From JACKAL01 sp964400355 (GTDB taxonomy: Bacteria > Bdellovibrionota > Bdellovibrionia > Bdellovibrionales > JAGQZY01): a stretch of 20,818 nucleotides of DNA. The DNA lies in assembly GCA_964400355.1 (NCBI GenBank), contig CAYNTO010000037.1, forward strand, positions 1 to 20,818. The letters run 5' to 3'. The notes under the pieces were generated by a model. It saw only the letters and a list, made by a program, of their open reading frames with translations, was not told the DNA's origin and made no database searches. Position numbers and translations under genes: made by a program. This document shows positions 1 to 8,386 of the stretch, one piece after another (positions within the stretch are counted from its first letter, which is position 1; each line of letters starts with the position of its first letter).

Positions 1-55
1 CGCTCTATGCGATGTCGCACAACCTGCGCTTATCAACAGCGTAGGGGGCCAGTTT

Positions 56-2584
56 TTAGAAGGACCGGGCGACTTTTTTGATTTTACCGCTCTCAGTCCT
101 CCTCTGATCCTGCGGTTCGCTCAGCACGAGGTGACCTGGTTGTGGATTGTTGATGCGAGTGATGAGCTGCGATGGCCATACCACTTCGAGGGGACTCGAA
201 GTGGGACGCTTTACACTTTGTGGGATTCCGAAATGAACTGCCGTGTCGTTTTGCACAGCCCCGTTGAGAGAGGTGACCGTGCGAACTTGAGAATTCCAGC
301 GCACAATGGCGCCGATGGCCTCGGGGTTTGAGTGCTGGCCCTTGAGAGTGATGCGTAAAGACTGAGTGTTGGTATGCTGATTGCTCAAGTATTCGAGGGC
401 CGGGAACTTATAGTGCTCGCTTCCATAATCGCAGTTGCGTAAAACCAAATCTTGGCGACCATCATTGTCCATATCGCTCGTTGCTACCACATAGCCATCA
501 CTGAGGGAGTCGGCACTCTCTAAAAAGGCCACGTCGGTGAACGTACCGTTTCCATTGTTGCGGTAGAGCCGATTGCGCTGGTAGCCCGCAAACGATGGAG
601 TTTCCGTGCGCCCCGCTACTTTTCGTGTAGAGTTTTGCAGCGCTTTCATAAAATAATCGTGGTGCGAGCGCCGTGCTTCCAAGGCGGGGATCACTGCCAA
701 CTCGGCGATCATGGCTTGCGCGAAGTGGCTCTGAATATCCCACTCCCGGGATGTGCCCGACCACAGGCCATTGACCACGTAAATGTCGGCATGCCCGTCG
801 TTATTGTAATCGAAAACACCCACGCCACCCGCACCATCGCCCGAGTGTGAAAGGCCCAGCTTGGAGTTGTTGGCTAGAGCATAGCGGCCATTGTGGTTTA
901 AAAATATTTTCAAGCCGTCTGCGTGCAACTGAGAGATGTTTTTATCGATATTTTTATAGAGGCGGCTCATTTTATGAAAAGTGGCATTTGTGAAAAGAAT
1001 GTCTAAGTCACCGTCGTTGTCCAGATCCGCCACGTCGACGCCCATTCCATAGCCTTGATTGTCGACACCCAATAAGTCGGTGACGCGCGCAAAATTACCG
1101 CTCCCGTCATTGCGATACACCACATTGCCGTTCATGCGATCATCGACAACAACAATATCCGTGTCGCCATCGAGGTCGTAATCAACACCCAGTGCCGCGT
1201 GCGGAAAAAGAGATCTGGTCGTTAACGGTAGCGCGCGGGATTGATAATTAAAGCCGAGCTTGCCATTGTTGAAAAACAAACCCTGCACGGCAAGCTCAGA
1301 GTTTTGCATAAAGTTTGCGGCCGAAAAATCGATGGTTCCTGGAAAGCCACCGTAGACATCGGTGAGGCCATCATTGTTAAAATCTCCAAGAGTTGCCGGC
1401 ATGGCATGATGGCGTGAACCCTCGTTGGGAAAAGCCGAGACAAAATTGGAAAACTGGCCACTGTCGTTGTTAAGTAACAGCAAATCGTTGTTTTGTTGAA
1501 AGCGAGAGATGAAGAGATCTTTGTCGCCATCGCGATCGAAATCGCTAAATGCTGCTGCTTTTACCAAATTCAAATCCGCAGGAAGTTGTGCGGATGCGTC
1601 TTCATAGCCGCGCTCCCCACGGCTCATGAACAATTGCGACGGGCCCCAGTGCCCCAAAAACATGTCGAGATGACCGTCATTGTTGATATCACTCAGTGCA
1701 AGTGCATAGCCACCTCTACGAATGGCTTCTAATCGAGGGTGTGCAGAAATGCCCTTAATGTCTGCCGTTTTGCTTATGAAGGCGGGGTTGCGCTGGAGTT
1801 CTGTTAGCGTTGCTTTTTTAAGACGCAGAGAATTTACATCGAGAACACCGTCGTTTGAGGGAACGACATCGACCAGTAGTTGGCCCACAAAGTGACTGCG
1901 ACGCCTCGAAGAATCCACATAGCGCAGGTCCGCATCGATCGACAGCACCGCACTGAGAATGCGCCGTGTGTGGGGGTCTTCTTTGGTGATGTTGTAATCC
2001 ATTATTTTAAAATCGGACCACTGGAGGTGCCCCGATTGTTGAGCAAAAGCTTCGAGATCTAACAAAAATTCCTGCGCTGACGACTCGGGAGAAGCTGCAA
2101 TGCTGTGGGTGGTGATGCCATCCATCACAGATGTGGTGTTCACATGGAGCTTGGCCCAGCGAGTGCCAGTGAAGTGGGGAGAGAGAAGCGGTTTGAGCGC
2201 TCCCGAGTTGCCAGTGAATACCTTGCCAAGCGCCGGTAAAAGTAGCTGCTCGATGCGATGAATCTGCATCTCCCGATGCATTTCTAGGCGCGTGTAGGTG
2301 GACTTAATTTTTTGATCGATTTCACGGTACTCGATGAGACTTGCGGTTTTGTAGTCGCGTCGCTGATCTTTAAGATTTTGTAGACTCGCAAGGCCGAGGC
2401 TACCGTCCTCGGCGCGAATAAAGTAGTTGAGATCGCGCTCTAAGGCCGCGGCTGAAATGGAGTTTTCAGCTTTGGTTGCACTTAAAAGGAAGTAGCCCAG
2501 ACTCACGATAGCAAGTCCAACTATAGGGATTAGGGCAGGACTGATGGCCGAACGAAGTGATTGGATGGTGCGCTTTAAAAGCAT
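56..2584 (-). CDS. Membrane-anchored FG-GAP/VCBS repeat protein with ASPIC/UnbV domain (CRTAC1-like)
   Basis: An 842-residue protein, probably held in the inner membrane by one N-terminal segment (about residues 17-36) with the rest outside the cytoplasm. Residues 40-270 are a mainly helical region with no family I recognise. Residues 290-720 form a beta-propeller-like array with seven calcium-binding loops of the form DxDxDG or DxNNDG: near 299, 348, 401, 469, 520, 592 and 704 (for example DFDRDGDKD, DLDNDGDLD). Residues 740-822 match the ASPIC/UnbV domain that closes CRTAC1-family proteins. The ATG at 2584 has a strong AAGGAGG site only three bases upstream. It is the last gene of a minus-strand set after a GT-C-like membrane protein and a sulfotransferase. 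Known for the family: extracellular Ca-binding propellers, often adhesion or glycan related; substrate unknown. The role here is inferred. Confidence 0.9.
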   Translation of the reverse strand: MLLKRTIQSLRSAISPALIPIVGLAIVSLGYFLLSATKAENSISAAALERDLNYFIRAEDGSLGLASLQNLKDQRRDYKTASLIEYREIDQKIKSTYTRLEMHREMQIHRIEQLLLPALGKVFTGNSGALKPLLSPHFTGTRWAKLHVNTTSVMDGITTHSIAASPESSAQEFLLDLEAFAQQSGHLQWSDFKIMDYNITKEDPHTRRILSAVLSIDADLRYVDSSRRRSHFVGQLLVDVVPSNDGVLDVNSLRLKKATLTELQRNPAFISKTADIKGISAHPRLEAIRRGGYALALSDINNDGHLDMFLGHWGPSQLFMSRGERGYEDASAQLPADLNLVKAAAFSDFDRDGDKDLFISRFQQNNDLLLLNNDSGQFSNFVSAFPNEGSRHHAMPATLGDFNNDGLTDVYGGFPGTIDFSAANFMQNSELAVQGLFFNNGKLGFNYQSRALPLTTRSLFPHAALGVDYDLDGDTDIVVVDDRMNGNVVYRNDGSGNFARVTDLLGVDNQGYGMGVDVADLDNDGDLDILFTNATFHKMSRLYKNIDKNISQLHADGLKIFLNHNGRYALANNSKLGLSHSGDGAGGVGVFDYNNDGHADIYVVNGLWSGTSREWDIQSHFAQAMIAELAVIPALEARRSHHDYFMKALQNSTRKVAGRTETPSFAGYQRNRLYRNNGNGTFTDVAFLESADSLSDGYVVATSDMDNDGRQDLVLRNCDYGSEHYKFPALEYLSNQHTNTQSLRITLKGQHSNPEAIGAIVRWNSQVRTVTSLNGAVQNDTAVHFGIPQSVKRPTSSPLEVVWPSQLITRINNPQPGHLVLSEPQDQRRTESGKIKKVARSF

Positions 2585-2650
2585 AAGCCTCCTTCGTCGA
2601 TAGGATGAATTTGTTTTTATTGTATGAGACGCCGGAGCGTGTGCAAGCTT

Positions 2651-4117
2651 TTATTCAAAAATGAGAGTTTTTCTGGATGGTGGCAGACGGAGAGTTAATG
2701 TCGTGCCAAATATGTCTTGAGCTGTTTGTGTGGCGCTCTGGTACCGAGTATATGCCACACCTTTATGAACGAGTTGTGCTGCCGTGTCGGCGTGTTCGTT
2801 TTCTACATAAAACGTGGAATGGGGGTAATAATATCCTAACAGAGTCTCGATAACATAAGATTCCTCGGAGTACTTAAACGATTTTTTGATCACCACTTTC
2901 GCGGAATGAGGCTTGCCGCGGGGAAGTTGTTTTTCGAACGCCGCAAGCACCTGAGCTCCGTCGCGCGCACGAGCTGCAAAGCGCTGCTGTTCAATGCCGC
3001 GCTCTCTCACAAAGGCCATCACGGCTGTCACTAAATAGATCGCCATGGCCGCAAAGATCCACCGCCGCTTGTGGGGTGCCAAAATGAGAAGAGCATCATA
3101 AATGACAACAATAAATGCGATAAAAAACACGTAGGCCCAGGCGGCGCGTGAGACCATGAAATGGTCGAACAGCATGGAGAAGGGGAGTGCGAGCAACACA
3201 CAGGTCGCAAAAAGCTGCGCGATGTGTGGTTCTTTTAGGCGCCACAAAAACACCGCGCTGGCAAGCAGACCGAGACACAGGACAACAGCGCCCTGCCACG
3301 GTTGCGTCTCGCCGATGGAGCCCGTCAGGCCAGTATTCCACGAAGTGCCGAGCAGGATCAAAAGGCGCGATGGCGCATTGTAGAGATCGAGAGACATAAA
3401 CCCTGCGTGAGGAATTTTCCACAGAAAGAGGCGAGTACAAAAGTAAGTAACCCCTGGTATAGCGAGAGGTATTGCAGGTCGAAAAAATCCCGGCCGTGTG
3501 CGATAAACTTCCACAAGTTGAAGTGCAAAAAAAACAAATGCAGCCTCGTGATTGGTAATCGCAAATGCATTGGCGAGAATGCACCGAACTACAATCCACG
3601 TCGTATTTTTACGACCGAATAGGTGGATCTGATTGAAGGTATAGAACAGGCAAAACATCGGAAATACATATTTTGGGGTAAAAACAAAATATCCAACGTG
3701 GCGTAGAAAGTGCGGGGACAATAAAAATAAAATGACCCCGAGCCACTTTGCCGACTTGTGTTGAGTGCCGCTTTCAAGATACTTATAAAATTGATAACCT
3801 GCCGCCAAAAAGAGAAAAAAGGATATCAGGTGAAACAGCTCGAGGTTGAGGCCAAACAGCGTGCGCAATAGAGAGTAATGGGCCATGTAGGAGTACGGAC
3901 GATATTGGGGTCCATTGTTGGGGCTTGTGAAAATGTCCCACCAAAAATTAAACGTTCCGCTGGCTGGATGTTGGTACACACCCAAGATCTTAAACGCGTC
4001 ACCAAAAAGTAAGGGATGGAGCACGGGCAAATACAACAAGAACAAGAGTCCAGCCATGGTGGCAAACACACAGCGAGAGCGGACAGATGTGTTTAAGTTT
4101 TTCCAGTGCGCAATCAC
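2651..4117 (-). CDS. GT-C-like multi-pass membrane protein, probable lipid-linked-sugar glycosyltransferase
   Basis: A 488-residue inner-membrane protein with about ten hydrophobic segments. After the first segment comes FGDAFKI (Asp40), where GT-C enzymes keep a catalytic acidic residue. It is followed by a loop with QYRPYSY and a LFGLNLELFHL segment. This order (acidic residue, YRP, GLN..FH) is the N-terminal pattern of TMTC/TPR-type GT-C proteins, but no TPR tail is present. The open frame extends upstream to a TTG at 4207 inside the sulfotransferase gene. I chose GTG 4117 because it forms a GTGA overlap with that gene's stop; ATG 4057 is possible but has no ribosome site. The last 150 residues are soluble and probably periplasmic. 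GT-C membership is fairly likely; donor and acceptor are unknown. Confidence 0.75.
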   Translation of the reverse strand: MIAHWKNLNTSVRSRCVFATMAGLLFLLYLPVLHPLLFGDAFKILGVYQHPASGTFNFWWDIFTSPNNGPQYRPYSYMAHYSLLRTLFGLNLELFHLISFFLFLAAGYQFYKYLESGTQHKSAKWLGVILFLLSPHFLRHVGYFVFTPKYVFPMFCLFYTFNQIHLFGRKNTTWIVVRCILANAFAITNHEAAFVFFALQLVEVYRTRPGFFRPAIPLAIPGVTYFCTRLFLWKIPHAGFMSLDLYNAPSRLLILLGTSWNTGLTGSIGETQPWQGAVVLCLGLLASAVFLWRLKEPHIAQLFATCVLLALPFSMLFDHFMVSRAAWAYVFFIAFIVVIYDALLILAPHKRRWIFAAMAIYLVTAVMAFVRERGIEQQRFAARARDGAQVLAAFEKQLPRGKPHSAKVVIKKSFKYSEESYVIETLLGYYYPHSTFYVENEHADTAAQLVHKGVAYTRYQSATQTAQDIFGTTLTLRLPPSRKTLIFE

Positions 4118-5028
4118 GACAGCTGTGCGTTTCGAATCACCAAACAGGGAGTAGATTGCGCCTGATCTACGGAGATGGAACTGAGTGAAGGGTTCATTTG
4201 ATGCCAACTTGCGGGAACTTTTTTGCCAATCATTTGTTCCAATTCAGTAAGGGTCGCGGCGTAATAGGAGTTCAGTGTTTGCAACGACCGCGCGTCCACG
4301 GAACCGGCAGAGGCCGGCCGATTTTTAAACAGAATCCAGTTGATCCATTTGGAAAGTTTAAGGTGACCCACTAACGAGTAGAATCCTCGTGCCCGCAGCC
4401 ACTGAGCCAATTTATAGGCCATGGATGTGAGGACTGGAATTCGTGCCGGTCGTGCCGCCCATATTTTCGGCAAATACTCAAAGTTCACAAGTGGCCGCAC
4501 ACCCAGAAACTGCAGGATGGAGCTTAAAAACTGATTCGGATTCTGCTCGAGGTCTTCAAAAAACGACACGTGAATTTGATTCTTTGGAAAGTGCTCATAG
4601 TAGGCGCGCAGATGAAGAGCGTACTGGGACTGCGCCAAAACAAGCGGATCCTCGGCAAACTGAGCAAAGGTTTTTTTATGCAATCCCATGTGGGCGCCAT
4701 ACTTGTATGCAGATACGGTGCGCTCCACTGGGTTTCTTAAGCACACCAAAATCTTTACGTGAGGAAGAATCTTGGCGATGGCTTGAGCTGCATGAGGATC
4801 GGTGAAATAGCGGTGGCAAACTTCGCCACATATTTTTTGTCCTTTCGCCTTTTTAAAAAAACTCATGTACCACTTTAAGGAAAGTCGCTCAGGTGTTAAA
4901 AAATAAAGAGTGTCTTTTCCGCGCGGAATAAAAATTTCGGGATGGTTTCCCAGCGCTTGGTGCAACCAAGTTGAGCCTGTGCGCGCAGCCCCGATAGAGA
5001 TAAAATGGGGAAGTGGTGGAGTTTTCAC
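4114..5028 (-). CDS. PAPS-dependent sulfotransferase (Sulfotransfer_1-like)
   Basis: A 304-residue cytoplasmic enzyme that should transfer sulfate from PAPS to a sugar or lipid hydroxyl. The 5'-phosphosulfate loop is IGAARTGSTWL (residues 12-22). The 3'-phosphate site is LRNPVERTVSAY (Arg98, Ser106). GEVCHRY around Glu69 sits where heparan-type sulfotransferases keep their acidic catalytic residue. Length is normal for bacterial members. The start is GTG 5028, because an in-frame TAA lies nine bases upstream and no early ATG exists; its ribosome site is poor. It is first in a set with a GT-C-like protein and a calcium propeller protein, which suggests the acceptor is a surface glycan or glycolipid (inference). 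Its promoter would lie in the short stretch before the assembly gap or inside the gap. Confidence 0.88.
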   Translation of the reverse strand: MKTPPLPHFISIGAARTGSTWLHQALGNHPEIFIPRGKDTLYFLTPERLSLKWYMSFFKKAKGQKICGEVCHRYFTDPHAAQAIAKILPHVKILVCLRNPVERTVSAYKYGAHMGLHKKTFAQFAEDPLVLAQSQYALHLRAYYEHFPKNQIHVSFFEDLEQNPNQFLSSILQFLGVRPLVNFEYLPKIWAARPARIPVLTSMAYKLAQWLRARGFYSLVGHLKLSKWINWILFKNRPASAGSVDARSLQTLNSYYAATLTELEQMIGKKVPASWHQMNPSLSSISVDQAQSTPCLVIRNAQLS

Positions 5029-5072
5029 CAGAAAAGCTTAACTGATAGTGGCGGAAAATAACAAATTATTTA

Positions 5073-5172
5073 NNNNNNNNNNNNNNNNNNNNNNNNNNNN
5101 NNNNNNNNNNNNNNNNNNNNNNNNNNNNNNNNNNNNNNNNNNNNNNNNNNNNNNNNNNNNNNNNNNNNNNNN
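5073..5172. other. Assembly gap, 100 N
   Basis: Exactly 100 undetermined bases, the usual placeholder for a scaffold gap of unknown size. It removes the start of the cation efflux gene on its right and possibly the promoter of the sulfotransferase gene on its left. The 44 bases between 5029 and the gap contain no start codon in the efflux gene's frame. Confidence 0.98.
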
Positions 5173-5904
5173 TTGGCGTGGGTTGCAGTGTGGCTCAGTC
5201 GAAAAAAACCATCGGCGCAGTTTACCTACGGTCTCGGCCAGTCGTCTATTTTGGCGGCGCTCGCCAATGCGCTCTTTCTTTTAGTTTCAGTGGGAGCGAT
5301 TCTGTGGGAAGCCGTGGTGCGATTGCAAGATCCACAGCCCATGCAGGGAGGAGTGGTCATCGTTGTGGCCACAATAGGTATTTTTATCAACGGGTTTACC
5401 GCGTATTTGTTTATGAGCGGCACAAAAGATGATCTCAATATTCGCGGCGCCTACCTGCACATGGCGGCAGACACTCTGGTGTCTCTCGGCGTGGTCGTGG
5501 CGGGTTTTATTTTTATGGCCACGGGGTGGTTGTGGTTGGATCCTGTGGTGAGTATTTTTATCGGTATTGTAATCACTGTTGGAACGTGGCGACTGCTCAA
5601 AGATTCCATTCGGTTGGCGATGGCTGGTGTGCCGAGCGGTATCGAGGTGGGTAAAGTGCGCGCATTTTTAAGTGCTCTTCCTGGCGTGACTTCGGTGCAT
5701 GATCTGCACATTTGGGCGATGAGCACCAACGAGGTGGCATTGACGGCCCATTTGGTAATACCCGCTGGCCATCCCGGTGATGGATTTCTAAAAAAATTAG
5801 CGCATGATCTGGATCATCATTACCGTGTCCAGCACGCCACCGTCCAAATTGAATTGAGTGATGGCAGTGGTCACTGCCCGCGGGAATCCGACGACGTCAT
5901 TTAG
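5173..5904 (+). CDS. Cation diffusion facilitator (CzcD/ZitB-type metal efflux), 5' truncated by gap
   Basis: The 243 visible codons are the C-terminal three quarters of a CDF metal/proton antiporter of the inner membrane that exports Zn2+ or related divalent cations. It opens at the end of the second transmembrane helix (LAWVAVWLSRKK), followed by FTYGLGQSSILAALANAL, the typical loop and third helix. The metal-binding HxxxD of helix 5 is HMAAD (His96 and Asp100 of the visible part). The cytoplasmic domain starts near 150 and holds VHDLHIWAMS. The end (QHATVQIE... GHCP) resembles ZitB. TTG 5173 is only the first base after the gap, not a start; about 60 N-terminal residues, including helix 1 and the helix 2 metal site, are missing. 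Its stop overlaps the stop of the convergent MBL gene. Confidence 0.92.
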   Translation: MAWVAVWLSRKKPSAQFTYGLGQSSILAALANALFLLVSVGAILWEAVVRLQDPQPMQGGVVIVVATIGIFINGFTAYLFMSGTKDDLNIRGAYLHMAADTLVSLGVVVAGFIFMATGWLWLDPVVSIFIGIVITVGTWRLLKDSIRLAMAGVPSGIEVGKVRAFLSALPGVTSVHDLHIWAMSTNEVALTAHLVIPAGHPGDGFLKKLAHDLDHHYRVQHATVQIELSDGSGHCPRESDDVI

Positions 5905-7289
5905 CGGCGGTTGGGCACATCTCGAGTCATTGAGTGTTTTTTATTCAGAAGTCTTTGCAGTTGTGCTTTCTGATAGGATGCTACGGAATTGGGCCCGTAC
6001 AGGCATTGCAGGAGCGGATCGGAGAGCAAGTCCACGGCTTCCAGTTCACGTTCAAGGTGCACCGAAAACGGCCTATCGTTGATTCGAATATAAAGCGAGA
6101 TGAGGGATTCACCGCGCGCGAGTGCTCCATAGAGAGTGGTGGCAGGAATTTCTGTGCGCCAAGCGATCTCCGCAAATGAATCCGGTGGATCCACCAAGAG
6201 TTCCATGGCGTTTGCGGAAAGTTTAAAATAAAAATCGCGCCCAGTCTCCTGCGACTCCCACACTGTCAAATGCCATAACCGCGAGCCGTAGAAGTAATCG
6301 TCAGGCAGGCGCTCGATTTTACTCCATGCTGTTTGAATTTGAGAGTGCAGATAGTTGTAAATCTGTGCGCAGCTTGTGGGGTCGAGCGAGTTGAGTGCGC
6401 GGGCCACCATTGAAGTCGGAGGAGGTTTGAGTTGAGGATCGAAGTGATAGTCCACATCGTCGTTCAAACAGTTCACTCCGGGCCACAATGGCCCATGGGC
6501 GATGTGGGAGTTGGTCAGAAGTAGGCTTTTCCCGGGACTGAGTTTTTCAATGCGAGCGTGCGGAAGGAGAGCTGAGGTCTCACGCACAAAGTTTTTATAG
6601 CTGATTGGAAAAAAGTAGGAGTTGTACCACGACCACTCCTCCATGCGAAACTGGCAGGCGCTAGGAATGAGCGCGCGCGGTTGAAGGCGCTGCAATTGGG
6701 TCAACCACTCTTCGGGAACATGTTCGCTTGCGGGCTGGGCTCTAAAAGGGGAAAGCACGTCGTACTCGCGAAAGGTTTGTAGCGGCCAGGCGATCAGATC
6801 CCATGGAGGTTGGGACTCTAAAAGACGGAGAGTGTCCTCATCGATCCACGCATCCACCACGTTAAGAATGTTCAAGGTGTCCGTCTGAACTTGAAGCACA
6901 CAATCCACATCGCGATCGAGCGCCCGTCGAGGTGTCACGCGAAATGGTCCAATGGGGATGGGCTTGTTGATGTTGATCGTGTGAACCGATTCAAAGCCCA
7001 TGTCGCGCAACAGGTCGAGCACGTCTGCATGCAGACAATAAATATAAATTGGCGTCGCTCGATGGATCAAATCCAGACTCTCTAGCGAACAGTGGTCGTC
7101 ATGGTAGTGGGAGAGGATCACCGCAGAGAAGCGTTGCTTGCGGATAAAATCCGTGTCGAATTCAACATCGGGGAAGGCATAACAATTGCGGCTAAACGGC
7201 GACTCAAAGAGGGGGTCAAATACCAAGCGGGTGCCCTGGGACTCAAAGATATAACCTGCATGCAAAATGCGCGATATTTGAACGCTCAT
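5901..7289 (-). CDS. MBL-fold metallo-hydrolase-like protein (UlaG/CMAH-like) with C-terminal extension
   Basis: A 462-residue soluble protein with no signal peptide. The N-terminal 260 residues have a metallo-beta-lactamase fold: an early beta segment LVFDPLFESPF, then SHYHDDH (His61, His63, Asp65, His66), the metal-binding HxHxDH motif. A later Asp lies in NVVDAWID (Asp146), but I find no histidine where the third metal ligand usually sits (RRALDRDVDC, 121-130) and PSACQF where the final histidine usually sits. The C-terminal 200 residues (FYFKLSANAMELLVDPP, then a charged helix) resemble the accessory part of CMP-N-acetylneuraminate hydroxylase-like proteins; this is a weak match from memory. 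Start ATG 7289 has no good ribosome site. It is divergent from the 7410 gene and overlaps the cation exporter's stop by four bases. The reaction is unknown. Confidence 0.8.
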   Translation of the reverse strand: MSVQISRILHAGYIFESQGTRLVFDPLFESPFSRNCYAFPDVEFDTDFIRKQRFSAVILSHYHDDHCSLESLDLIHRATPIYIYCLHADVLDLLRDMGFESVHTININKPIPIGPFRVTPRRALDRDVDCVLQVQTDTLNILNVVDAWIDEDTLRLLESQPPWDLIAWPLQTFREYDVLSPFRAQPASEHVPEEWLTQLQRLQPRALIPSACQFRMEEWSWYNSYFFPISYKNFVRETSALLPHARIEKLSPGKSLLLTNSHIAHGPLWPGVNCLNDDVDYHFDPQLKPPPTSMVARALNSLDPTSCAQIYNYLHSQIQTAWSKIERLPDDYFYGSRLWHLTVWESQETGRDFYFKLSANAMELLVDPPDSFAEIAWRTEIPATTLYGALARGESLISLYIRINDRPFSVHLERELEAVDLLSDPLLQCLYGPNSVASYQKAQLQRLLNKKHSMTRDVPNRR

Positions 7290-7313
7290 AGGAGGGGAAG
7301 TATTAGGTAAGAG

Positions 7314-7338
7314 CCCCGCGAGGTCAACGAGTGCGGGG
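7314..7338. repeat. GC-rich inverted repeat in a divergent intergenic region
   Basis: CCCCGC at 7314-7319 is repeated inverted as GCGGGG at 7333-7338, around a 13-base spacer. It lies between the divergent MBL gene (start 7289) and the 7410 gene. It could be an operator or a hairpin in a leader. No poly-T follows on either strand, so it is not a normal terminator. Confidence 0.35.
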
Positions 7339-7409
7339 TGGGCAAATGACGCGCGCGGTGCCAGAGGATTGCTATTGTTTAAGCAGAGGTGCAGCTGATA
7401 AAAAAAAAT

Positions 7410-8360
7410 ATGTCTGTGCGGTTTACTGTAAATTTTAAGGGTTCAAACGATAATAGTGAGGCCTCACCGTTTGTTATGCCCTTTCGCTTGGCGGATCACG
7501 CCGTGGCCCAACTGTGGTGGCGTGAGCTCTTCAGATACTCGCAGTATTCCGAGCACCGCCCTGAGGTGCGCTACTTTGCATTCCCGGGAGAGCCGCCGCA
7601 GGCACGCATTCGAGAGCAGTTGCACGTGGCGGTGACCATTATCAATTCCTGGTCGCCCGGATCCCTAGAAAAATTGCCTTCTGGGGAATGGTCTCAGGAC
7701 GTATTGAATGCTCTCCATTACAAGTTTGAATCGATGATCGGATCGCTAGAAACGAAGCAATTATTTTATCAGTCGGCGCCTCAAGAGGTGCAACAGGCTA
7801 TCGGCGTGCTCAATGACTGCGTCCATGAGTTAGAGATGATCCGCTACAACTCGCCACGGGTGAACGCCCGTTTCCCGGCATGCGTGCGCAGCGAAATAAA
7901 GAATAGCGACTTAAAGCTCTTCTCCTTTGATCGCCAATTTGGCGACGTTGTCCTTGGCTATTCCCAACTTGGAAAACAAATTATGGATGTGTGGATCGAA
8001 AACGACGAAGACGTTAGCGACGATAACATTCGCCCGCTCCGTCATTGCGCTCCGGATTTTGAACTGTATTTGCGCAAAGGACTAAACTCTGATGAACAAA
8101 AGGAGCGCTACCGGCAGATGGCACCATGGCTTAAAAAACGCGGTTACGATCCGCACGACCCCGCGCTGTGCTTAGGTTGGATCGTGCTTGCGCGTTGGGA
8201 CCGCGACCGTGCTGCGGGAGTCGCGCCCAAAGAGGTGGTTCGGCGAATTGCAGAGCGACAAAATAATATGTGCATCGTCGATGAAGATGGCCATGGCCAA
8301 ATGGAACTCTCTGTTGCGCACGCGTTATCTGTTGGAGCATTGAAGCAAAGCGATGGATGA
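7410..8360 (+). CDS. Unrecognised cytoplasmic protein
   Basis: A 316-residue protein whose family I do not recognise. There is no signal peptide or membrane segment. It is rich in aromatic and charged residues: ALNALHYKF-like helices near 110, a central RFPACVRSEIK segment, and an acidic stretch VWIENDEDVSDDN. Near the end APWLKKRGYDPHDPALCLGW precedes a helical tail. The frame opens at GTG 7389, but ATG 7410 (MSVRFTVNF) just after a run of nine A looks more natural; neither has a clear ribosome site. A possible extended -10 (TGCTATTGT, 7370-7378) lies upstream. The stop overlaps an ATGA at 8357, and the DUF899 gene follows closely, so these two and the GT-C gene are probably one operon. The function cannot be read from the sequence. 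Confidence 0.75.
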   Translation: MSVRFTVNFKGSNDNSEASPFVMPFRLADHAVAQLWWRELFRYSQYSEHRPEVRYFAFPGEPPQARIREQLHVAVTIINSWSPGSLEKLPSGEWSQDVLNALHYKFESMIGSLETKQLFYQSAPQEVQQAIGVLNDCVHELEMIRYNSPRVNARFPACVRSEIKNSDLKLFSFDRQFGDVVLGYSQLGKQIMDVWIENDEDVSDDNIRPLRHCAPDFELYLRKGLNSDEQKERYRQMAPWLKKRGYDPHDPALCLGWIVLARWDRDRAAGVAPKEVVRRIAERQNNMCIVDEDGHGQMELSVAHALSVGALKQSDG

Positions 8361-8386
8361 TAGAATTGGAACTGCGGAGGACACCG

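Noticed and set aside
1..55. Possible gene fragment at the left window edge
   Set aside because: Too short to assign a frame or strand; nothing recognisable.
954..1690. Repeated GAT/GAC-rich segments in the first gene as a DNA repeat array
   Set aside because: They are the calcium-binding protein repeats; similarity is at protein level and the DNA copies are diverged.
2635..2650. Short hairpin between the GT-C-like and ASPIC genes as a terminator
   Set aside because: Stem of only about four bases and no T run on the minus strand; the genes are likely cotranscribed.
3096..3599. Antisense-like 167-codon frame on the same strand as the GT-C-like gene
   Set aside because: Composition rich in Cys, Ser and Arg without domain signal; a shifted frame of a coherent membrane protein gene.
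4114..4207. TTG start at 4207 for the GT-C-like gene
   Set aside because: Would overlap the sulfotransferase by 94 bases with no ribosome site; the GTGA at 4117 is the simpler start.
5048..5284. Open frame reading through the N stretch
   Set aside because: Its middle is undetermined bases, and its right part is out of frame with the real efflux protein.
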